The notes under the pieces: model-generated
What the model was told of the DNA's origin: nothing
The model's database searches: none
The model's input: only the letters and a program-made list of their open reading frames with translations
Position numbers and translations under genes: made by a program
Assembly (NCBI GenBank): GCA_903911225.1
Contig: CAIWCT010000117.1
Location: 1-46,517 of the forward strand
DNA length: 46,517 nucleotides
Direction of reading: 5' to 3'
From: an uncultured delta proteobacterium
GTDB taxonomy: Bacteria; Desulfobacterota; WTBG01; CAIYCZ01; CAIRTM01
Part shown: positions 41,559 to 46,517 of the stretch, in pieces
Layout of the letters: each line of letters begins with the position of its first letter
Numbering within the stretch: position 1 is the first letter of the stretch

Positions 41559-42107
41559 CTAGAGGGCTTCCCAGCACTCATGGGCAATGCCTTTCATATA
41601 GTGAAAGTACACCATGTGCAGCGGCGTTATTTTGATAACCCGCACCATGCCCGGCGGGAGAACAACCGGCGCCCCGGTGCGCTGCTCGAAATCGTCAAGC
41701 ATGGGCTTGAACAGTTTGACCGCATGGGTGAACTCAGGCTGGTCTTCGGTAAAAATCTCGGCGGTTCCCTGAATGTTGAGGCCACGCACCGAAGTTATCG
41801 TGCGGGCCGAGGTGCCGATGCCCACGCCAATTTTATTGTTTTCGGCAATGTTTTTGAACTTGCCGCCGCCTTCGCTGAAAATGTAGATGAAAAGCCCCTC
41901 ATTGGCATAGTCGACCACCGATACCCGCGGTACACCGTCTGCCCCGCAGGTGGCAAGCGTGCAGGGATGATTTTTGCGCAGGTAGTCCTCGATTTCGGCT
42001 TCAAGCTCTTGCCGTGACGGACGCCATCGCGGTATCTTAAGCCGGGTAAACAAACCGTCGAGCATCTGCTCCCGTTCTTCATCTGTCATAATATGAATTG
42101 TCTGCAT
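41559..42107 (-). CDS. FMN-binding split-barrel protein (pyridoxamine 5'-phosphate oxidase-like)
   Basis: 182 residues. After a helical N-terminus, residues 40-175 follow the split-barrel pattern: HPCTLATCGADGVPRVSVVDY, GLFIYIFSEGGGKFKNIAENN (phosphate-binding Lys and Asn turn), VGIGTSARTITSVRGLNIQGTAEIF written as separate strands, and a C-terminal KITPLHMVYFHY. Such proteins bind FMN or F420 and serve as flavin reductases or related oxidoreductases. True pyridoxine biosynthesis is not implied. The gene is part of a run of flavin genes on the minus strand. A purine-rich AGG precedes the ATG at moderate spacing. Confidence 0.8.
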   Translation of the reverse strand: MQTIHIMTDEEREQMLDGLFTRLKIPRWRPSRQELEAEIEDYLRKNHPCTLATCGADGVPRVSVVDYANEGLFIYIFSEGGGKFKNIAENNKIGVGIGTSARTITSVRGLNIQGTAEIFTEDQPEFTHAVKLFKPMLDDFEQRTGAPVVLPPGMVRVIKITPLHMVYFHYMKGIAHECWEAL

Positions 42108-42264
42108 ATAATCGCCTGCACTCTGTTAAATTTTTTGCCTGAAACCTTGCAGCACCATGTTTTTTATCACTGCCGCCGCAGTCAGGAAACAGATAGTCGT
42201 TTTTTTTAATATGACAGAAGCATGTCCAAAAGCGGCCTTCCTACAGCGTTTTCATGGCATGCCG

Positions 42265-42888
42265 CTAGTGTGCCCGCGCTATTTCCTCGACCAGACGGGC
42301 TCCCATGCGGTGAGCTGTGTCAAGCCTCTCTGCAAAGGTTTCATCAGTCATATTCTCAACGCCGCCGACATACAGCTTATCTGTAGTCATCACCTGCTCT
42401 ATGATCAGGTGTGAGCCCATGGCTTCAAAACACGGATCGCCCATGAGCTCTTGATACTCATCAGCGCAGTTGCCGGTTACAATCATGGCAGCGCTTTTCT
42501 TAAAGTCAGCCGGCGCGCGGGCAGCCCCTATGGTTGCATAGGCTTCTTTGGGCCGATAGGTAAGAGGGAACTTGCGCTCTAAAAATTTTTTCATTAGCGA
42601 GGTGATGCATAGATCGTATACCGGGCTTGCAAAAATATAGCCGTCGGCATTAATGTATTCCTCCAGCAGAGAGGCCATATCATCTTTAATCGGGCACCTT
42701 CCTACCTTCAAGGCAGGATCGTCGTGTATACATTTGCTGCACCCCATGCAATGCCTGATATCTTTTTTCACAAGCTCTATTTTTTTTATCGTGGCCCCGC
42801 TGCTTGCGGCCCCTTCCAGAGCGCTGTCAAGCAGACGGCTGCATTTACCCTTCAGGCGCGGACTGCCCAGAAATCCTAAAATAAGCAT
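42265..42888 (-). CDS. Iron-sulfur flavoprotein / NADPH-dependent FMN reductase family
   Basis: 207 residues. The N-terminal flavodoxin-like fold has the FMN phosphate loop GSPRLKGKCSRLLD. A cysteine motif CMGCSKC (Cys47, 50, 53) with Cys65 (GRCPIKDDM) fits the compact cluster motif of archaeal iron-sulfur flavoproteins. ADGYIFASPVYDLCITSLMK is the second flavin loop. These proteins carry electrons between ferredoxin and other acceptors, sometimes to O2 or peroxide. AAAGGAG precedes the ATG. Same strand as the FMN split-barrel gene, 157 bp upstream of it. Confidence 0.83.
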   Translation of the reverse strand: MLILGFLGSPRLKGKCSRLLDSALEGAASSGATIKKIELVKKDIRHCMGCSKCIHDDPALKVGRCPIKDDMASLLEEYINADGYIFASPVYDLCITSLMKKFLERKFPLTYRPKEAYATIGAARAPADFKKSAAMIVTGNCADEYQELMGDPCFEAMGSHLIIEQVMTTDKLYVGGVENMTDETFAERLDTAHRMGARLVEEIARAH

Positions 42889-43028
42889 GGCTGTCTCCTT
42901 TTATTGTTTTGCAGTTCCCGGAGCCGTCTTCTCTGCAGCCCCGGCTTTGTGATGGATTTTTTTATATTGACGGCATCCGATCGCGCTCGTTATTGTGCAA
43001 CGTCATAGGCCACCATGCAAACAGAGGC

Positions 43029-44120
43029 CTACCTCCCTTCAATTTTTCTGCCGTCGGCCCAGAGCAGCTGCTCGGCCTTGCCAATGGCCTCTTCAATGGG
43101 CTTGCGGGCATCAAGCTTATCATAGGATCTGAGAGATATGTGCACAGCACCCGGATCGTCAGGCATGACCGCTGCAACAACATGCATGGTCATGTCTTTG
43201 CCGTTGACATTCTTGACCGCATGATAATAGACATTGAAAAAAGTTTTTCGCTGCTCATTAAGCGTCACGCCGTTTTGCTGCGCCCATGCGGCGAGCATCT
43301 TTATTGTTCCGTCCAAATCGCTTTTAATCCGGAAGCGGCTGTAAAAGAGCTTATCGGTTGCCGTATGTACGGTATAAGTCCGCACAGTATATTTCTTTTT
43401 AGACGGGTCGGTTAGTGAGCCGGGCTGCGCAGACTGCCAGAATCCGCGGTATTTCTGTACATCGGCAAGGGGTTCAAGCCCCAGAACTTTTTGCCGCACG
43501 TCATTGCCGAATACTTCGACCCGCTCCGGAACCAGCGATTCATAGATATCAAGGCCGGACCACGCCGCACCCTCCCTGGCAAGCTTCTCGAGCATCCAGA
43601 TCATGAAAGCATCGGCGCCCTGCAGCGCGGGCGTTACCTGCCTGCCGCCGAACCCGGCGATGACAACCGGTTTGATATTCGGATATTTGGTCATAAGCTC
43701 ATAGAGATAATTTCTTCCGGCAATTTGATGGGCCGTTCCGCCGGGTACCTTCAAGATCATGGTTTCATCCCAGTCGCCGCAGGTGAGAAAATAGCAGACC
43801 TGCTTTTTTGCCAGATCGCTCTGATATTTTTCAACAAATTTATAGATTCTCGGTGACGGCTTTTCCCATTTTGAATAACTGCCGATCAGCACGTAGTCAT
43901 AGGGAGCAACCGTGATTACCTGATCGACCCGCTTCACATCAAGGGGCTGCTCATCGCCGATAATGGCCTTGAGCCAGTAGGCCACCTCCGGCGTTGAGCC
44001 GTATATCGAGTCATAGACAAGCAGACCCTTTTTTGCTTCAGCCCGGCAGACAAGCGGGCAGAGCAAGGTTAGGGAAACGATCACTGAGATCAGATAAAAT
44101 ATTTTTACAAATTGTTTCAT
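43029..44120 (-). CDS. Exported flavodoxin-like protein
   Basis: 363 residues. Residues 1-27 are a signal peptide (MKQFVKIFYLISVIV, then LLCPLVCRAEA). Mature residues 32-200 look like a flavodoxin/HemG-type fold: GLLVYDSIYGSTPEVAYWL is the FMN phosphate loop and YDYVLIGSYSKWEKPSP the second flavin-binding loop. Residues 260-363 form a second, unidentified domain (VRTYTVHTATDKLFYSRFRI). A flavodoxin fold outside the cytoplasm is unusual, since flavodoxins normally work inside. AGAGGTG upstream fixes the start at 44120; the frame is open further upstream without a ribosome site. Confidence 0.7.
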   Translation of the reverse strand: MKQFVKIFYLISVIVSLTLLCPLVCRAEAKKGLLVYDSIYGSTPEVAYWLKAIIGDEQPLDVKRVDQVITVAPYDYVLIGSYSKWEKPSPRIYKFVEKYQSDLAKKQVCYFLTCGDWDETMILKVPGGTAHQIAGRNYLYELMTKYPNIKPVVIAGFGGRQVTPALQGADAFMIWMLEKLAREGAAWSGLDIYESLVPERVEVFGNDVRQKVLGLEPLADVQKYRGFWQSAQPGSLTDPSKKKYTVRTYTVHTATDKLFYSRFRIKSDLDGTIKMLAAWAQQNGVTLNEQRKTFFNVYYHAVKNVNGKDMTMHVVAAVMPDDPGAVHISLRSYDKLDARKPIEEAIGKAEQLLWADGRKIEGR

Positions 44121-44495
44121 GGTAGCACCTCTTGAATGTAGTTTATCTTGCCGTGCATGTGCAGTATATCCCACTTTTTTGCGGTTTTCCATAGCTGCTT
44201 TTATCTGTACTGTGCAACTTTATTTTTTTGAAATATCTTTATAAAAAATCCGTTCGCAGAAATGACGTTCCCTGCGGTTCTTTTTATTAAGTTGCACAGT
44301 ACAGCTATGCGGAACCTGCTTTATAAAAGCACCGCTCGTAATAACGATTTTCGGGGTATGATTTTGGTGATAAGCTTATTTTTATTGATAGTGTCGAGCA
44401 TGACCTCACGCGACATTTTAGCTTCCATTGCATCGGGCAGGTGGTTCAAGGTCGTGCTTAAAAAAAGATTTGTTTTTTATCAAAGGTGACGCAAG
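44121..44495. other. Intergenic region with a MITE-like element
   Basis: No convincing gene. It contains the 100-bp element at 44205-44304. A plus-strand frame of 75 codons at 44262-44489 begins inside that element and has no ribosome-binding site. Confidence 0.55.
44205..44304. mobile_element. MITE-like element with 16-base perfect terminal inverted repeats
   Basis: CTGTACTGTGCAACTT at 44205-44220 and its exact complement at 44289-44304 enclose a 68-base AT-rich interior without coding capacity. No clear target duplication was found. Confidence 0.6.
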
Positions 44496-45857
44496 TTAAA
44501 TAGTAAAGCTGCAGTTAAATCCGCCCCGGATAGTTTTGCGCAGCACTTCCTCGGGGGGCAGTTTGGCAAAGCCCGTAATTTTTGCTATCAAATCAGGCCG
44601 CTCCTGCTGTACCTGGGGCAGTATTTTTGCCAGCGCTCTGCCCAGATTTTCCGGCACTTCATAGGGATCAAGCACCGTGGGCAGTGTTTCCTTAATCGTG
44701 TTGAACAGATAATCGATTTCAGCATCGTTGCACAGTATGGGCATATAGAGATTTCTCAAAAACACCTGGTAGTCAAGCTTCTCGATATGATTGGTTTTCC
44801 ACCAGTCAAGGTAGTCCTGCACGCCCTGCTGCGTATGGTTTTTTTCCATCATGGCATAGACGACCGATGTGCCAGCCTTCCAGCCGCTCATGACGGCGCC
44901 GGTCATCTCGGCCTCCTGGCACCAGCCCGCATCGCCGGCAAACAGCACATTGTCCTTAAAGGGATTGACCAGCGGGGCATACATATTTCCGGTGCAGCCG
45001 CAGCGACGAACTTTGCGGCCGCCCTTAAACCAGGGGGCAAAACGGCTTTTCATCGTGAAGTCATCAAAGATGGCCTCATGATCGGCGTTCATATCAACGT
45101 TTGAAATCATGACCAGCCACACATCTTCGCCTTCATGGTTCCAGGCACGGGGCACGACAAAGCCCATCATCGGCGGGTTCCCGCTTTTTACCAGCGGCTG
45201 GTGCAGGGCATAGGGCTGCGGCAGGTTCAGATTGGTCATTTCATAGCCGACTGAAGTGATCGTGCAGTAAAACCCCCGCCCCTTGTTCATGCCCATGCTG
45301 CGGGCGACACGAGACTGACGGCCATCGGCGGCGATGGCAAATACGCCTTTGAATTTTTTACCGCCTGCGGTAAGAATTTCAACGGTATCGCCGATTTTGC
45401 GCGCAGACAGGACATTCTCGCCGGTAAAAATCTTTACCCCCAGTCTCCGGCATTCATCAAGCAGTCCGCTCAGGAAATGGCCCTTGCTGTAGACGGCAGA
45501 GGCCCGGCCTTCTTTTCCTTTTGCGCTGTTGACGCCGTAATCCCCGAACACAACCGTTTCTTCATGGGGCGAATAAATATGCCATGAATAAAAATCCTTG
45601 GTTGGCCCGTCATAATTCAGGCTGAACCCGTTATGGGGGAACATGAGCTTGCGGGCCTGCTCGTTATACACCGTGCGCTCGCCCATGTACCGGCCAGTGA
45701 GAGTCACCAGCATCATGCCGCACATCCGAAGTATGTCCTGCGGGGTGTCTTTTCGTTCAAGCAGGGCGACTGACAGCCCCGCTTCGGCTGCACATTTTGC
45801 CGCCGTAAGCCCTGCGGGTCCGGCGCCGATAACAATCAAATCAAATGTATTTTCCAT
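44496..45857 (-). CDS. FAD-dependent oxidoreductase (geranylgeranyl-reductase-like)
   Basis: 453 residues from the ATG at 45857. MENTFDLIVIGAGPAGLTAAK has the FAD-binding GxGxxG (11-16), with VALLERKD ending strand 2; the second contact is DNVLFAGDAGWCQEAEMTGA. A CGCTG segment lies before it. The protein shares architecture with the enzymes at 25078 and 45890 but is more distant. Probably a flavin-dependent reductase or dehydrogenase of an organic acid or lipid intermediate. A TTG start nine codons earlier is possible; neither start has a strong ribosome site. It starts 32 bases after the truncated paralogue's stop, same strand, so the two are likely one transcript. Confidence 0.8.
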   Translation of the reverse strand: MENTFDLIVIGAGPAGLTAAKCAAEAGLSVALLERKDTPQDILRMCGMMLVTLTGRYMGERTVYNEQARKLMFPHNGFSLNYDGPTKDFYSWHIYSPHEETVVFGDYGVNSAKGKEGRASAVYSKGHFLSGLLDECRRLGVKIFTGENVLSARKIGDTVEILTAGGKKFKGVFAIAADGRQSRVARSMGMNKGRGFYCTITSVGYEMTNLNLPQPYALHQPLVKSGNPPMMGFVVPRAWNHEGEDVWLVMISNVDMNADHEAIFDDFTMKSRFAPWFKGGRKVRRCGCTGNMYAPLVNPFKDNVLFAGDAGWCQEAEMTGAVMSGWKAGTSVVYAMMEKNHTQQGVQDYLDWWKTNHIEKLDYQVFLRNLYMPILCNDAEIDYLFNTIKETLPTVLDPYEVPENLGRALAKILPQVQQERPDLIAKITGFAKLPPEEVLRKTIRGGFNCSFTI

Positions 45858-45889
45858 ATGCCGGTTTCTATTTTGCTGAAACAATCATA

Positions 45890-46517
45890 TTAGTCGCCCA
45901 GTGTGCGCGACTGCTGCTTCTGAATTTTTTGCCAGATTTCGGGCCGTTCTTTTTGAATGCGCTCGTCGTGTTTGTGAATTGCAGCCCACATCATGCGAGG
46001 TGAGTCATACTGGCTCCAGCTGCCGTTCAGGACCACGTCGTCCATGAGCGAAAACAGGTATACGACCTCATCGTCGGTATAATACGGGATAAGGGCATAG
46101 CCTGTCGTCACCTGCATCATGCCGTCATCGTTAAATTCGAAAGTCTCAAGCCATGTTTTGCCGTATTCGGCAAACCCGGGCTTGCCGTCAAGCTCTTTAG
46201 CAACCGCATCGGCTGCCCAGAAGCCGCAATTAAGCGCTCCCTGGGCTTGCACCTCCACGAAGGCCGCGGCATCACCGATCATCAGGCAGTTGCCCCGGTA
46301 GGGCGTCTTCATAGGTGCAAAAGCCTTGGTTGTGCAACTATGCGTGCGTTCGATTTTAGCGTTTTCAAACATCCAGGCAACGGGGCTCTCTTTGGTGAAA
46401 TAATCAAACAGACCCATGGGCTTTTTATCAAGGGAGCCCACCAGAATCAGATCCGCCCAGTCGAAATGACCCGCCGGGCCCGTGCCCAGAAGAGGTGCAA
46501 AGGCAGAACCATAACAC
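45890..46517 (-). CDS. FAD-dependent oxidoreductase, C-terminal part (cut by window edge)
   Basis: 208 codons visible; the frame is still open at the window end, so the N-terminus lies outside. The visible part has the flavin contact GNCLMIGDAAAFVEVQAQGAL and ends with SPRMMWAAIHKHDERIQKE. This matches the enzyme at 25078 in the same places (GNVLVIGDAAAYVEVEMQGAL, SPRLMWGAILKHEDRIRSE), so they are close paralogues. First gene of a pair with the FAD enzyme downstream. Confidence 0.82.
   Translation of the reverse strand, partial: CYGSAFAPLLGTGPAGHFDWADLILVGSLDKKPMGLFDYFTKESPVAWMFENAKIERTHSCTTKAFAPMKTPYRGNCLMIGDAAAFVEVQAQGALNCGFWAADAVAKELDGKPGFAEYGKTWLETFEFNDDGMMQVTTGYALIPYYTDDEVVYLFSLMDDVVLNGSWSQYDSPRMMWAAIHKHDERIQKERPEIWQKIQKQQSRTLGD

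Noticed and set aside
41345-41635. Plus-strand frame of 96 codons
   Set aside because: It runs opposite the 52-residue small gene and the end of the FMN split-barrel gene, and lacks a ribosome site.
42889-43028. Short coding-like minus-strand frame ending before the iron-sulfur flavoprotein
   Set aside because: About 29 codons after a TAA stop and no start codon; too little to support a gene or remnant.
44262-44489. Plus-strand frame of 75 codons
   Set aside because: It starts inside the MITE-like element and has no ribosome-binding site.

Overview
The window looks like chromosome from a strictly anaerobic, Gram-negative bacterium of the Desulfobacterota (old Deltaproteobacteria) type. Evidence: a lipid A acyltransferase (outer membrane), a close match to the Desulfovibrio Mop aldehyde oxidoreductase with the accessory genes known around DVU_1553-DVU_1559, a hydrogenase-related membrane complex, two OFA-type transporters, an acetate transporter, and many flavin and Fe-S proteins. 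No tRNA, rRNA, CRISPR array or complete transposase gene was seen. The organism assignment is inference from gene content.

Layout. 1-1330: remnant of a secreted-protein C-terminus, then an exported alpha/beta hydrolase with a related C-terminus. 1428-5434 (minus): lipid A acyltransferase, small lipopolysaccharide-kinase-like protein, small membrane protein, PilZ protein and the tRNA methylthiotransferase MtaB. 5635-10214 (plus): class III CoA-transferase, a REP-doublet-like repeat, a two-part glycosyltransferase, a zinc-ribbon membrane protein and a HIT/GalT-like DUF4922 protein. 10409-18464 (plus): an HTH-EIIA fusion regulator followed by six genes for a Hyf/Nuo-like ion-pumping complex. Its large subunit lacks the NiFe-binding cysteines, so it is probably an energy-converting hydrogenase-related (Ehr-type) complex, not a hydrogenase. 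18587-22427: acetate transporter (plus), then two OFA-family transporters (minus), one with an in-frame 72-bp duplication. 22719-24611: ABC-F ATPase. 25078-26756 (minus): FAD-dependent reductase with a small four-helix membrane partner.

26757-30804 is gene-poor and rich in intergenic repeats; it holds an exported collagen-like protein, a beta-helix lipoprotein and a structured leader. 30805-39973 (plus) is the most interesting block: Mop, then (after a terminator) a flavin/HdrBC-like electron-transfer protein, a zinc-ribbon protein, a methyltransferase, a C-GCAxxG-C-C protein, a radical SAM enzyme, an AMP-forming CoA ligase and a small protein. The last seven overlap or abut, so they form one translationally coupled operon. 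The block lies between two direct copies of the same intergenic repeat. Likely theme: molybdenum-dependent aldehyde oxidation joined to a disulfide/Fe-S electron carrier and to an uncharacterised radical-SAM/methyltransfer/CoA-activation pathway.

40460-46517 (minus): a divergent protein resembling coproporphyrinogen oxidase HemF, a 52-residue small protein, an FMN split-barrel protein, an iron-sulfur flavoprotein, an exported flavodoxin-like protein, a 100-bp MITE-like element and two FAD-dependent oxidoreductases, the last cut by the window edge. With the FAD reductase at 25078 this makes three such enzymes, consistent with syntrophic or fermentative redox metabolism of organic acids.
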